This document shows positions 22,313-33,752 of a stretch of DNA of 64,000 nucleotides, in pieces. A program made the translations under genes and the position numbers. The notes under the pieces are model-generated. The model saw only the letters and a program-made list of their open reading frames with translations. It was not told the origin of the DNA and did no database searches. Origin of the DNA: Narthecium ossifragum (lineage: Eukaryota; Streptophyta; Magnoliopsida; Dioscoreales; Nartheciaceae); contig OY986967.1 in assembly GCA_963920575.1 (NCBI GenBank), forward strand, positions 15,610,751-15,674,750, written 5' to 3'. Numbering within the stretch: the stretch's first letter is position 1; each line of letters opens with the position of its first letter.

Positions 22313-24471
22313 TGATGTGTTGTTCGCAGGCAATCAAAAATAAAACCAATACTCTTTAAAATAAATGTAGTAGTGCGAGTACGAGTCGTTTCTACGTTGA
22401 GTGTCTAATCTAGTCTTATGCTTCATGAATTAAGATGGGGGTTTTGAATGTAGTGAAAACAAATAAGAAATAATATAAATTGAAGAATCGAATTTAATCA
22501 AGATAACAAACCTTGGTTGGAGTCAACATCGACCATCGAAATCTTTATAACTGATCATTGATGCAAGTATACATCAATCCACATATTGAATATTCACCGT
22601 TGGAATTATTTCCGTATCTCTCATTGTCGTAGTTAATTAGAAATAAGCGATCTAATTAATCAAAAATAAAACCAATACTCTTTAAAATGAATGTAGTAGT
22701 GCGAGTATGAGTCGTTCTCACGAGGAGTGTCTAATCTAGTCTTATGCTTCGTGAATTAAGATGGGGGTTTTGAATGTTGCGAAAACAAGTAAGAAATAAT
22801 CTAAATTCAAGAATCGAATTTAATCAAGAGAACAAATTTTGGTCGAAGTCAACATCCACCATCAGAATCTTTATAATTGATCATTGATGCAAGTATATAT
22901 CAATCCACACCGTGAATATTCACCGTTGAAATTATTTTCGTATCTCTACTTGTCGTAGTTAATTAGAAACAAGCGATCTAATTAACCCTAACTACTAAAC
23001 AACCCAAGACAAGCGCTGTAGATTTAATCTAGTAGCAGCCTTAAGATTCATAGAGATCGATCAAGCTAAATAACACAAGCACAAGCGGTTGTATTTAATT
23101 TAGTCGAACGTTCTTCCTAAGATCTAACAATATCTGAAATGCAATAAATCAATAGATCATAGTTGCTTTGACCAAATAATTATAGATTTGACATCCAACC
23201 TAGCAGTAGATTGCAATGAATAATAAACTAGTATGCATCATAGCAACTAGACAAGACAATCATGAATATAATCATAGAAGAACATCGAATACTCAAGTAT
23301 AAATTGAATAATAAAAACTGATTAGATCTCACAGTTTTATTGATTCCGGGGTTTCAGTTTCCTTGACTAAGAATCAAGAATTAGCTACGCAAGGCCATCA
23401 AGAACAATCCTCAAAAGACAAAACTATTCAAGAGAAAAGCCCTAGAAATATTAAAGAAATAGAAAGTAGCAGCAAAAGTATGTAGGATTCTCCCTTTTTG
23501 AGTAACCCTATGTCCCCTATTTATAGGCTCCAAAAGTATTCAATTCGGATTAGATCTGCACCCTTGATTTTACAGAACTGCTATAAAATGATCGATCATT
23601 TCCTCCCAGATTTGGTTGCGCCCCGACGATGATCGATCTTCTTATAGGCAAATGATCGATCTTCTCCATCGTCGATTTTCTCAATTTTGTCAGCTTCGAA
23701 GATGATCAATCTTCTTATAGTAAATGATCGAACATCTGTATCTTCAATTTCCTCCATCCAACAAAGATCGATCTGCATATGGAAAGTGATCGATCCGGTT
23801 AAACATGGCTCCCTATCATCTATGGGTGCATAAATGATCGATCATTTATAGAAGAGATGATCGATCCCTTCAAGTCTTGCTCTCTGTTAACTCTGTCGTA
23901 GCGGAAAGATCGATCATTTATGGAAGATGATCGATCATTTCTTTTCAGCATATTTCTTTTACTATTCAGCCCTCCGCTAGTGGTACTAAAAGCACTGTAA
24001 CTTTCTCTAGGAAGCTCCAAATCATAAACCGTAAAATTCTTAAGAAACTATACTTCCAGAGCTTTCCACTCATATATGGAACCTCATCTTGTTCTTTCCT
24101 AATATGTACATTTTAATCTTTGAATCTGATCCATCTTCTTTGTAATATTCTTTGCACCTTTCGGATTTTATTTCCTTGACACAATCAACCAGAATATCTT
24201 AAAACTCAAAACATAAAAGTTGTAGATGTCTTTCTTTCATTTCCATAGCATCTTTAATCATCCAAATCAGAGCTCGAATGGAAACGTTATGCTTCATTTA
24301 TGAATTGATGTCAAAACTATCAAAAATCACCCAATCAGTTTTGTTTCGCACTTAAGGACTCCAATTGCATCCTAAATCAAAATATAAGAATAATGAGTAT
24401 ATTTAGGTACCGAATAAGGACAGAAGACTAGGCATTGAAGGATAAAAATATGATATTTTGCATCATCATCA
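22313..24471 (-). repeat. LTR-C copy with internal 326-bp tandem duplication
   Basis: The ends TGATGTGTTG and CATCATCA match the solo LTR at 11693-13389. A 326-bp segment (22332-22657) is repeated directly at 22658-22983. GATCGATC palindromes lie at 23590-23945, upstream on the minus strand of the TATA box TATAAATA at 23518-23525. The flanks (AAATT and TATAT) do not match, so the insertion has been rearranged or is not a simple solo LTR. Confidence 0.75.
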
Positions 24472-24478
24472 TATATAC

Positions 24479-26022
24479 CCACCATCTTTCTTTGTTGGTA
24501 TGGTTCACTTAGCAATTCACTTACCACGCGAGCCAAAGTTGGGTGAGCCAGTTCAATATCGGTATTATCAAGTATGTATAGGTTTCTAAGGAATAGTTCT
24601 CATCATTTGTTTTTAATATTTATATTTGCAATAGGTTTTTGTGTGAGCTTAAACGCTTCGTACGTAATAAAGCTTGACCGGAAGGTTTAATTGCCGATGC
24701 ATATACCGACGATGAATGCCTGACATTTTGTTCGATGTATTTACATGGTGTCGAGACAAGATTCAACAGAGAGGAAAAGAATTATGATGTTGGTCAAATG
24801 GAGTTAGGTGATGGGTTTTCCATTTTTACCCATGCGGCAAGGCTTTAGGTGCTCCAAACTATGATATGTTGTCCACATCAGATTTTGAAAAGGTCTGATT
24901 GTATGTGCTTCATAGTTGTGGTGAAATAGATGCATACGTAGAGTTAGTGGCTCTTCTATAACTTTAACTCTTTTGATCAAGTATAGCTAACATCCCTATT
25001 TAACAATATATGCCTTCAAATCTGATGCAGTAAACACAAAGAAGAACTATCAGCACAAAGCCCCCTTGATGTACAAAAAGGACAAGTGAATTTTCCTTCT
25101 TGGTTTTCGAATCAAGTAAGTATCTGTGCATAAACTAGGTGCTTAATTTTTTTTATTAATAATATGTGTAAAGTAATCATTTTCTTTAATAGGTGGCACA
25201 TTTACATGAGAATGGATCAGTTGAATCCATAAGCCATGTTTATACGCTGGGATTAGGTCATAACAAAAGAATTGCCCGATGCTCTGGAATCATTGTAAAT
25301 GATGTTAGATTTCAGACCAAAGAACGTGACGATAATCTGCGTACTCAAAATAGTGGTGTAGTTGTGAAAGCTGAGCTTTCTTCAGAGGAAATTGTTTTTT
25401 ATGGTATGATTACAGATATTATCGAGCTTCGGTATTGTTATGGGAATTGTGTTTTTTTATTCAAGTGTGACTGGTGGGACGTTATCATAAAAAAAGATGA
25501 TCATCTGACTAGTGTTAATATTTCTCTCAAATCGTATACAGATGGTCCATTTATATTAGTTACTCAAGCAGAACAAACATTTTACGTAAAAGACTTTAAG
25601 AGCGGTGATCGCTGGCACATAGTGCACAGGGGCTATCCTAGAAATCTATATGATGTTCCTGAGAAAGAAGCTAGATGAAGATGAGGGACCTATTTTCAAT
25701 GACGAGCCATATCAACAAAATGGGCTAAATCTCACTAATGATATTGACCAATTTGATGATAGAAATATGGATTTATTGCACCGAACAGATGTTGACCCAG
25801 ATACTATTTCAGATGATGCTATAGTTTCAAGGACGAACACAGCTCCGGTGGATGATGTGTTTATTGATGACATGGACAATGAGGAAGATGATACAATGAT
25901 TGATTATGATGATGACGAAACCGACAGCGAGGATCATGACAAGGATGATGATGGAGATAGTGATGATGACGTTGGTATATTTTGTTCTAAATGCAAAGAA
26001 CAAATGACCAATACAAGGTACT
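24479..26022 (+). pseudogene. CACTA (En/Spm) TNP2-like transposase, C-terminal part
   Basis: This is the catalytic protein family of plant CACTA transposons; only its C-terminal domains are left. At 24479-24563 the frame reads PPSFFVGMVHLAIHLPREPK. At 24641-24955 it reads KRFVRNKA, DDECLTFCSMYLHGVETRFN and the LGDGFSIFTHAAR block; together these are the DUF4218-type region, with an intron between. At 25193-25678 a DUF4216-type domain is open (KAELSSEEIVFYGMITDIIELR, first 20: KAELSSEEIVFYGMITDIIE; then FKCDWWDV and YPRNLYDVPEKEAR). A frameshift near 25660 leads to an acidic tail up to 26022, ending at a GT donor. Stops near 24675 and 24856 confirm decay. The N-terminal catalytic part is missing to the left. 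Confidence 0.88.
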
Positions 26023-26585
26023 AATTTATTCTCTTGGTCAATTTTGTTCATAAACTTCCGAGGCTGCAGCAATTCTTTGGTCTTAATTGGGTTTGTGATC
26101 ATTCATAAAAATATTTGTCTTTGTTTCTTTTTTGATGTCAATACCCGTCAACTTATGTTTAAAGCTTTGCTTGTTTCTTGTTTTCAGAAGTAACATGCCA
26201 TAGTCATGAATTCTATCTAGCAGATATTAACCGGTTAAATATAATCATAGATGCTATTAGAAACAAACATAAACTTAGACATTAACGGATAGTGATTTTT
26301 CAATTCTTTTGTTTTCTACAATTATCATTCTTTATATAAAGAATTGTGGCACTCTCTGAGTATGAAGGAAATCCATTTTATATGCTTTATATTGCAGATT
26401 ATGTTCATATTTTGCATTCTATTTGAGCTTTGCATCAAACTTGAGCACAAGCCTTGCATTTTTTAATTTCATAAACCTTTTCAGGTACATAAGAGGGAAG
26501 CAAGCAAGAACATCGTATAGCCTCCATCTGCTCAAAGCCATTGTTTTGTTGCACTTGAATGCAGGTATGTAAAGATGAACACCTC
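26023..26585 (+). other. CACTA intron or intergenic spacer
   Basis: AT-rich sequence after the TNP2-like exon, with no coding signal. ACCTC at 26581-26585 is the left target duplication of the copia element. Confidence 0.5.
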
Positions 26586-27306
26586 TGTTGATTTTTCCTC
26601 CCATGAGATGACGACAGCAGCAGTAGGATCGATCCTTCTTTAAGAGAAGGATCGATCGCTCTTTGATATTTATCGACGGATTGATCCATCTTTCCAAAAA
26701 GGATCGAACCTACTCGATAAAACAAAAGAGACAGAGGGCACATGTTTGTAAAGATCAAGGTTAGATCGATCCGAAAATCGATCCTCTTCGGGATGCTGAG
26801 ATTTTGAGGGACGGATCGATCGCTCCTACATAGTAGGATCGATCCTCCTTGGGATTTTAGAATTCATCGATCTCGTGCATACAAGGATCGATCTTTCCCT
26901 TGAGTGGGATTGATCTCTCTCTATTGGATGGGCAAATCCGACGGCTCATATCTAATCCGGATTTGTATTCATTAGAGGCTATAAATAGAATGCTTCTAGG
27001 GTTTCTTTTGTGTGGTAGAGATGTCATTGAGAGGATTGTGAGAGGTGTGAGAGTAGGCAACTCTAGAGAGAGATCTCTTTGTCTCTGCTAGGGTTTGGGC
27101 TTTGTAATCTCTCTCTCATAGTGAAGATTTCCTCTGCTGCCCGTGGTTTTTTTCCTTCCAGTTGTTGCTGGTAGGTTTTTCCACGTAAATCCTTGTCTCC
27201 ACTTTTTCCTTTTCTTTGTGGTTTGGTTGTTTCTCTTCCGCTGCGACATCCCCGTCATTATCTGGCGTATCTCCGGCATCGCCGGGACCCCTCAGATTCC
27301 CCAACA
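26586..27306 (+). repeat. 5' LTR of the gag-only copia element
   Basis: It begins TGTTGATTTTTCC and ends CCCCAACA. U3 holds eight or more GATCGATC-type palindromes (26625-26920), including a hairpin of two facing copies around CTTTAAGAG. The TATA box TATAAATA is at 26980-26987, followed by a CT-rich leader. Confidence 0.93.
26980..26987 (+). promoter_or_regulatory. TATA box, 5' LTR of the gag-only element
   Basis: GGCTATAAATAGA, about 65 bp after the last GATCGATC palindrome. The same layout is found in the 3' LTR at 31285-31292. Confidence 0.7.
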
Positions 27307-27308
27307 AG

Positions 27309-27320
27309 TGGTATCAGAGC
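27309..27320 (+). other. Primer-binding site, tRNA-iMet type
   Basis: TGGTATCAGAGC, complementary to the 3' end of initiator tRNA-Met, 2 bp after the 5' LTR. Confidence 0.93.
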
Positions 27321-27397
27321 CTAGGTTCCGAGATTAGGGGGATTCGAATCCCTAATCAAGATTCCAAATCCCTAATCAAAGATCTGAAACATCTGGG

Positions 27398-28189
27398 TTG
27401 GATTCTGGCAGAAGCGAGATGGACATCAATGTTGTACGGATGAATCTATTCAACGGAAACAACTGGAACCCATGGAAGACAAAGATGGAGGATCTGTTAT
27501 TCTGCAGGGATCTCTACGAGCCTCTGCATGGAATAGAAAAGAAGCCTAAAAAGATGGAGGAAGGAGAATGGAACAAACTTGACAGGAAGACCTTGGCGAC
27601 TATCCGACAATGTTTGGAAGATTGCATCTACCACCACGTGTCGACGATGACGACAGCCAAAGATCTTTGGGACAAGCTTCACGAGCTTTACGAGAGGAAG
27701 TCTGTTGAAAACAAAACTTTCTTGATTCGACGGCTTGTGAATCTGAAGTACCAGGATGGAGGGTCGATAGCCGAGCACCTGAATGAGTTCCAGAGCATCG
27801 TCAATCAACTTGCAACCATGAAGATGGTTTTGGATGACGACCTGAAGGCATCACTCTTGCTTAGTTCTTTGCCAGATTCTTGGGAGAGCCTGGTAGTATC
27901 GCTCAGCAACTCAGCGCCTGACAGAACAGTATCTCTGAGCCAGGTTACAGGCTGTTTGCTGAACGAAGAGATCAGACGGAAGGCTGCTGGAGAAAGGCAG
28001 ATAGACTCAGAGTCTATGGTGGCAGTGAACCGAGGCAGAAGAAAGAGTGTCACTTGCTATTACTGTGGCAAAGCAGGCCATGTAAAGAAGCAATGCATGA
28101 AGTACAAGAAGGATGTCAGAGATGGCAAGGTTGATGATGGTGAAGATGGGAGCACCGCGATCGTCACGCGGGACGTGGATGTCCTGTGA
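27398..28189 (+). CDS. gag: Copia-type Gag (263 aa), intact
   Basis: This structural protein forms virus-like particles around the element RNA. The frame is intact. Residues about 15-195 form the copia gag / UBN2 domain with FNGNNWNPWKTKM, ATIRQCLED, DLWDKLHELYE, LVNLKYQDGGSIAEHL and LLSSLPDSWE. Residues 220-233 are a CX2CX4HX4C zinc knuckle, CYYCGKAGHVKKQC, for RNA binding. Met8 (27419) before DINVVRMN is an equally plausible start. The protein ends soon after the knuckle with an acidic stretch. In autonomous copia elements a protease, integrase and RT would follow in the same frame; here nothing does. Given its intact frame against clear LTR divergence, it may be maintained by selection or be recently active. 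Confidence 0.92.
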   Translation: MDSGRSEMDINVVRMNLFNGNNWNPWKTKMEDLLFCRDLYEPLHGIEKKPKKMEEGEWNKLDRKTLATIRQCLEDCIYHHVSTMTTAKDLWDKLHELYERKSVENKTFLIRRLVNLKYQDGGSIAEHLNEFQSIVNQLATMKMVLDDDLKASLLLSSLPDSWESLVVSLSNSAPDRTVSLSQVTGCLLNEEIRRKAAGERQIDSESMVAVNRGRRKSVTCYYCGKAGHVKKQCMKYKKDVRDGKVDDGEDGSTAIVTRDVDVL

Positions 28190-28233
28190 CGGGGGAGCTT
28201 TCGTGCTAGGAGCACGAGGAGGTGTATCCGGTC

Positions 28234-30555
28234 TGTCGCGCCCCGACCCGCGTAGGCCCAACCGGGCCGGGCGACGCGAAGCGGAACCTAACCTACTGAG
28301 AAAATTTTGGCGAGATTTCCCTCTAATCGTAGTGGTTACCCTAACAAATCATAATCATCCTGTATTCATACAATTTACAATCCAAGAGACTGAACCTGAT
28401 ATAATATACAAAACCTCAAACAGGGAAATTATACATTTATCGCTCCCGTAGGAGACTATCTATAACAAAAAGGTGTAAAGCTGGAAGATCGCCACCTCTC
28501 AAGCACCGCCAGACGCCGCCACGTCATCAAACACCGCCCCGGTAGGGGCGACCAAAGAAGAGCTAGCGCCAGCACTTGCAAAACGCAGCCCGGGTAGGAG
28601 TGAGCACTAAGCTCAGCAGGGATGCTACACTACGACACTCACAAGGAAGGGAACACAACAGTGTCGCCCTCGAGCAAGACTTGGGTGTGCAGCAAGGGTC
28701 CCATAACCCTTTGCCGGTGTCCCTAGGTATACTCAACCATGGTCACCCTCAAGAACTGGGCCCATCCTGAGTACACCTAGTGTCGCAGGGTTCCAGCTGT
28801 GGTCACCCTAACGAACTGGGCCAACACTGGTAGCCACTGCGGGCAGGAACAGACACTGCCTGGGCGGGACCCCTCCGAAGGCCCCCCAAAAATAAGAACT
28901 GACACCGGTTGCACCCACAACATCCGGCACGAGGTAGACACGACCTCTAAACATCAAACATCATGTATTCAAGTCAAACTAACCCTATCATCGAAACGAC
29001 TGAATACTACAGATCGGGTCCTGGGCCAAGCTACCCGCAACGGCCCTAGAGCTAGATCCGGGCTACCCGAAAACCCCGGATCTGCAACGCCCTACACAGA
29101 TACAACTAGTGCACAACACAATGCATGTATGAGCATGCGCAGGATAAATACAAGATAAACATGCAACAGTATGTGATGATATACAATAGCAAGGTCTGGG
29201 CACGGCACCCTGCCGGCCCGGGGTGGTGAACAGATAAATAAGGTCTAGGGACTGCTGCAGTGGTACCACCACCAACTGCCAGCAGTCCGCAACAAAACCT
29301 GCACCGGGAAGCAGCCCCGCAAACAAAAGCTCACATATATAACAGGTAAGGCCCTCGGCGCACGCCGGTATGCATGGCTAGGGAAACCTGTAGGGCTACC
29401 CGCCCGTTTATTCTAAACATCCCGAGAGTCATCACTCCCCCGGTTCACCACTGCCCTATTATAGGGCTAACATGCTTAAAAATATGTACAAGGTATAAAG
29501 CGGTAAGAAAAACCGACATACCAAGCCCCGTGGGCAAAAACCATGAAAAACCCTCTCTGCTACTGAAGGATCGATCCTTTCCGAAAGAAGGATCGATCTT
29601 TTAAGTAGCAGTGAGCTTTCCTCACTGTCGAGATAAAGAAGATCAATCCTTCCTCCCAACAAGATCGATCTTTCTCGAAACAGAGGGCACCCTTCGCGTC
29701 GCACCAAGAAAGATCGATCCTTCCTCCCAGGAAGATCGAGCTTCTTCGCGACGAAGGGTAACCATGCTACCCAAGAACCGGAATCGATCTCCTCCACGCA
29801 GGAGATCGATCCTTCATCGGGCGTAGCATGACCAACCCAGAGAGATCGATCCTTCCTCAAGAAGGATCGATCCCGATGGGTTCTCCGGCGTCCTTCCGGC
29901 GAGAAATACCGTCGGAAGAGACATCCAAACATCACGAAACTCCGGGATCTAATGGATCAAGATCCCACGAGTCCAAAACCGGTGAAAACTCAGCAAACAA
30001 ACAAGTGTATAGAGAGATCTAAGTATAAGAACACAATCAAACCGGAAACTCCAAAAACCCAGAAAAAAAAGTAGGTAGGAATCCCTACCGGAGCAAGAGC
30101 AGCTTAGATCCCAGCAGCTAGGCCTTGGATCGTCCTCAGATGCCCTCAAAAATCGCGACATCTGAGCTCAAATTTCCGGATTTCAAAAGGGATTCAAGGA
30201 AGAAGATTTCGTCTGCTTTATAGGCAAACGAACCGACTTATGAATGATCGATCCTTCCCTAGGCAAGGATCGATCCTTCATGACGATCGCAGTTGACTTT
30301 CTGTCACGAAGAAGATCGATCTGTTAGCTAGAGAGGATCGATCCTTTTTGTGCTGAAAGCTAAACTTAGGCGAGAACTCAAGCCTAAGTTCGGATCTTTC
30401 GATCCCGGGTCCCACTAACCGTTCTAACCAAACATTACTACAAACACGGTCAGTGTGTGCACACGCGGGTGTAAAACAAGCCGCCAAGGTGCAATTTACC
30501 AAATTGCCCTTGCGGTCCACGACTAGCCACAGGAGTAGAGGGACGGGTCCTCACA
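28234..30555 (-). repeat. Solo LTR-B in the gag-only element
   Basis: The ends are TGTCGCGCCCC and GTCCTCACA, flanked by CGGTC on both sides (28229-28233 and 30556-30560). It contains the CCCGGGTAGGAGTGAGC block at 28588, GATCGATC clusters at 29565-29880 and 30245-30345, and a minus-strand TATA box at 30216-30223. There are no internal genes. Confidence 0.93.
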
Positions 30556-30560
30556 CGGTC

Positions 30561-30890
30561 GATCGAAGCGGCCGAGAATATCTGAGTTACAAGCCCGGGA
30601 CGTACTGTGACTTGAAGGCAAGAAAGCAACCGAGAAGATCAAGACTTGACGGACAGTTCTCGATGATAGTTCTCAATCCGATGAGAGATCCGGAGTTCAA
30701 TGGTAGATCTGAGGTTGATGGTGTTATCCAACTTCGACGGCAACATAAAAAGTGGCTAGCTGGCAGCACTGGAGGTGGCATGACGGCGGCGCAATCCGAA
30801 TTTGATGACAATCCGAGTTTGATGGAGTTTCCGAACTTGATAGAGTATCCAGGTTCGACGGCTTATCCTCATGTGTCGGACGGGGGAGTT
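30561..30890 (+). other. 3' non-coding internal region and polypurine tract of the gag-only element
   Basis: About 330 bp with a scrambled open frame and no domain I recognise. It ends in the purine run GGACGGGGGAG directly before the 3' LTR, the plus-strand priming site. Confidence 0.65.
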
Positions 30891-31611
30891 TGTTGATTTT
30901 TCCTCCCATGAGATGACGGCAGCAACAGTAGGATCGATCCTTCTTTAAAAGAAGGATCGATCGCTCTTTGATATTTATCGACGGATCGATCCATCTTTCC
31001 AAGAAGGATCGATTCTACTCGGTTAAACAAAAGAGACAGAGCGCACCTGTTTGTAAAGATCAAGGTTGGATCGATCCGAAAATCGATCCTCTTCGGGATG
31101 CTGAGATTTTGAGGGACGGATCGATCGCTCTTACATAGTAGGATCGATCCTCCTCGGGATTTTAGAATTCATCGATCTCGTGCATACAAGGATCGATCTT
31201 TCCCTTGAGTGGGATCGATCTCTCTCTATTGGATGGGCAAATCCGACAGCTCAGATCTAATCCGGATTTGTATTCATTGGAGGCTATAAATAGAGTGCTT
31301 CTAGGGTTTCTTTTGTGTGGTAGAGATGTTATTGAGAGGATTGTGAGAGGTGTGAGAGTAGGCAACTCTAGAGAGAGATTTCTTTGTCTCTGCTAGGGTT
31401 TGGGCTTTGTAATCTCTCTCTCATAGTGAAAATTTCCTCTGCTGCCCGTGGTTTTTTTCCTTCCAGTTATTGCTGGTAGGTTTTTCCATATAAATCCTTG
31501 TCTCCACTTTTTCCTTTTCTTTGTGGTTTGGTTGTTTCTCTTCCGTTGCGACATCCCCGTCATTATCTGGCGTATCTCCGGCATCGCCGAGACCCCTCAG
31601 ATTCCTCAACA
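30891..31611 (+). repeat. 3' LTR of the gag-only copia element
   Basis: 721 bp, the same length as the 5' LTR, with about 28 substitutions and no gaps by eye. It carries the same palindrome array (30930-31225) and TATA box (31285-31292). Confidence 0.93.
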
Positions 31612-31616
31612 ACCTC

Positions 31617-32259
31617 TACATATATGGGTACTGTTGTTGTTTATCTACATTGATGTTAGACTAAAAGCAAAAGATCATGAGGTCCAGAAGAACATATTAG
31701 AGACTTCTGGGGCAAGTGAGATTCTTTCTTCAGTTGCCAATGGAAAATGGAACAATCCTTTTGAAACTATGATAGATCTAGTACAAGATTAGTTGATTCT
31801 GCTTTGGATAAGCCAAAATTAATTTGTTATGTTTTTCACAATAGCTGGGAGTATGCTTTGAGGATGGGTCTTTTAATTCTTTTCCTCATATCTCATCCGT
31901 CTGTACAGAGCTACTAACCCTCCAACTTTATTCTGTCTTTATTACAATATCACTGCTACTTTCATGTTAACTCTGGTTACCAGTCGACTACGCCCCTGTA
32001 CACACAATGCTATTTATACTATATGCCTATGTTACATCATTTTTGCTCCTTCTTAACCTTCTGCCACATGTTTCTAGTTGGCACAAATCAATTCAGAGAA
32101 TAGGATGGGTGTTTATTACAAGAGTTACCGTCGACTAATTGCTAATTTTTATATTAGATATAATGCTCTTTTATATATGTGGGCTTACGGTAAATTGCTA
32201 ATTTTTAATTTCACTATTCTATGAATTGATTTATTTGAAACATTATAGGCTTCTTGATC
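31617..32259 (+). other. CACTA spacer
   Basis: AT-rich sequence linking the TNP2-like and TNPA-like parts. No convincing ORF was seen. It ends at a plausible acceptor ATTATAG near 32249 before the TNPA-like start codon at 32260. Confidence 0.45.
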
Positions 32260-32307
32260 ATGGCACCTGGTCGTTCTAAACGCGCCATTGTACAGCCTAG
32301 TGCTTTA

Positions 32308-32466
32308 GGGATTCGGGGATCCTGCATGCATCGCACATCCGCGCCGTGTGATTGCATCGGGATGGGTGTGATGCATCTATGCATTGAGATGTGTGCAATG
32401 CATGATGCAATCACACGGCGTGGATGTGCGATGCATATCCGTGATGCAGGATCCCCTAATCCGTGC
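32308..32466. mobile_element. Foldback MITE, about 160 bp
   Basis: Nearly the whole unit is an inverted repeat with arms of about 65 bp. GGGGATCCTGCATGCATCGC on the left faces GCGATGCATATCCGTGATGC and GCAGGATCCCC on the right, with CACACGGCG near the loop. It abuts TTA on both sides and lies inside the TNPA-like first exon. Confidence 0.75.
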
Positions 32467-32469
32467 TTA

Positions 32470-32695
32470 AGGGTGTGTTTGGAGATCCGCGATATCCGTG
32501 GGGGGCGCTGATACCTCCCTCGGCGTTCACTCGAATCGAGCGAACGCTGAAATTGGAATCCGCCCTTGGGCGGATTCCAATTTTCGGGATCCGCACGGAA
32601 CCCGCGTGGAACCCAAACGCTGAACCCTAAACCCTAATCCGTGCGTTCACCGGATACACGGGATTCGCCGGGATCCCGTGTATCCAAACACACCC
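32470..32695. mobile_element. Tourist-like (PIF/Harbinger) MITE, about 226 bp
   Basis: The inverted ends AGGGTGTGTTTGGA and TCCAAACACACCC are flanked by TTA (32467-32469 and 32696-32698). It has no coding capacity. The termini resemble those of the large Harbinger element, GGG(C/T)(G/T)TGTTTGG, so related transposases could mobilise it. Confidence 0.85.
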
Positions 32696-33166
32696 TTAGA
32701 GGAGTTCGGACCCTCCACCTGTAGATTCTAATGCTTCTACCTTGGCAGTCAATTTGGAACCGGTTTCTCCATCTATTGGTGGTAGTCATTTTCTTTTGTT
32801 TATTGATTGTGATTTTTTTGTTCTCTATTCATATGATATATATATAATGTATGTTGTAGTATTTAAGTGTTGAACTTTTTCACAGCTTCTAACACTACAG
32901 AGAGGCCGTGGAGTAGCGATGGGGTTTGAGGTCAAGTGGAGGCTGAAATCAGGACGAAAGATAAAAGGAGTACACTTTCTTCAAGACAAATCGTTATATG
33001 TAAGCAGGTTCCAATCAATTTTGGGGCCTAGATAAATAAATAAGATGAGGTCTTTAAATATTTACTAATCATAATTAATAAAAAAAATTAAATTAATTAT
33101 ATATAATAAGCTTATTTAAAAATCATCTTTCTAGTTTTTTGGGCTGCTAAAGTGCTGATTAAATTT

Positions 33167-33388
33167 TTATATTTTATATTCAAGTTTAGTTAATATATCT
33201 TTTTCAATAGATAATATAGCTAATCCATTTAATCTTTGTTGTGACATGCTTAATCGCAAGTAAGATTTTATTAGTTTCAAATTTGAAGAGCGTTTTTCTG
33301 CAGAAGCAACTGTTATAGGTATTATTAATAATATTCTATATGCGATAGAGGTATTCGGAAAACAATCTAGTCTTTTGATATAGTTCAA
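33167..33388 (-). pseudogene. hAT transposase C-terminal dimerisation domain fragment
   Basis: The minus strand encodes CFPNTSIAYRILLIIPITVA, then SAEKRSSNLKLIKSYLRLSM and QQRLNGLAILSIEKDIL. This is the hAT dimerisation motif (Dimer_Tnp_hAT) found at the C-terminus of plant TTF-type zinc-finger transposases. The rest of the transposase is absent, so it is a relic. Confidence 0.85.
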
Positions 33389-33420
33389 GATTTGAATTGG
33401 ATTATTATTTTCTAGAGAAA

Positions 33421-33752
33421 ATTATCATTTTCATCTTTTAAATTTCATCAAAGTAACGTTTAAGTCCTTAATCTTTTTTAACTTTCAATTGGGTCCCTAA
33501 AGTTTACTTTTCGTCACAATGTGAGATATCTGCTCGACGTCGTTAAAAATAAAGATGGCATATGAAGCTAAAAATGTCAGAAGTCATCCATCACGTGCGG
33601 TCACGTGACTCTCCAGCCGTTAAAAATAGAGATGACGTCAGCAGATGTCCCACATTGTGACGAAAATGAGACTGTAGGGACCCAATTGAAACTTAAAAAA
33701 GATTAAGACTTAAACGTTACTTTGATGAAACTTAAGGGACAAAAATTGTGAC
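33421..33752. mobile_element. Mutator-type MITE with inverted repeats of about 120 bp
   Basis: Long, well-matched arms: TTTCATCAAAGTAACGTTTA and AATTGGGTCCCT on the left face TAAACGTTACTTTGATGAAA and AGGGACCCAATT on the right, extending inward through GTCACAATGTG. No coding sequence. The target duplication was not settled. Confidence 0.75.

Larger units (their letters stand above)
26586..31611 (+). mobile_element. Gag-only Ty1/copia-type element (TR-GAG-like), about 2.7 kb without its nested LTR
   Basis: Two 721-bp LTRs (26586-27306 and 30891-31611) are flanked by perfect ACCTC duplications (26581-26585 and 31612-31616). Between them are a tRNA-iMet primer site, a single intact gag ORF and about 380 bp of short non-coding sequence, with no protease, integrase or reverse transcriptase. 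My hand alignment of the LTRs shows about 28 differences (about 96% identity), so it is fairly young. A solo LTR-B sits in the interior. This matches the described class of TR-GAG elements, which must be moved by enzymes from elsewhere. Confidence 0.9.

Noticed and set aside
22308..24476. Simple solo LTR with target duplication
   Set aside because: Flanks AAATT and TATAT do not match, so no clean duplication could be claimed.
25650..26024. Asp/Glu-rich ORF as a separate gene
   Set aside because: It is the frameshifted acidic tail of the CACTA TNP2-like protein.
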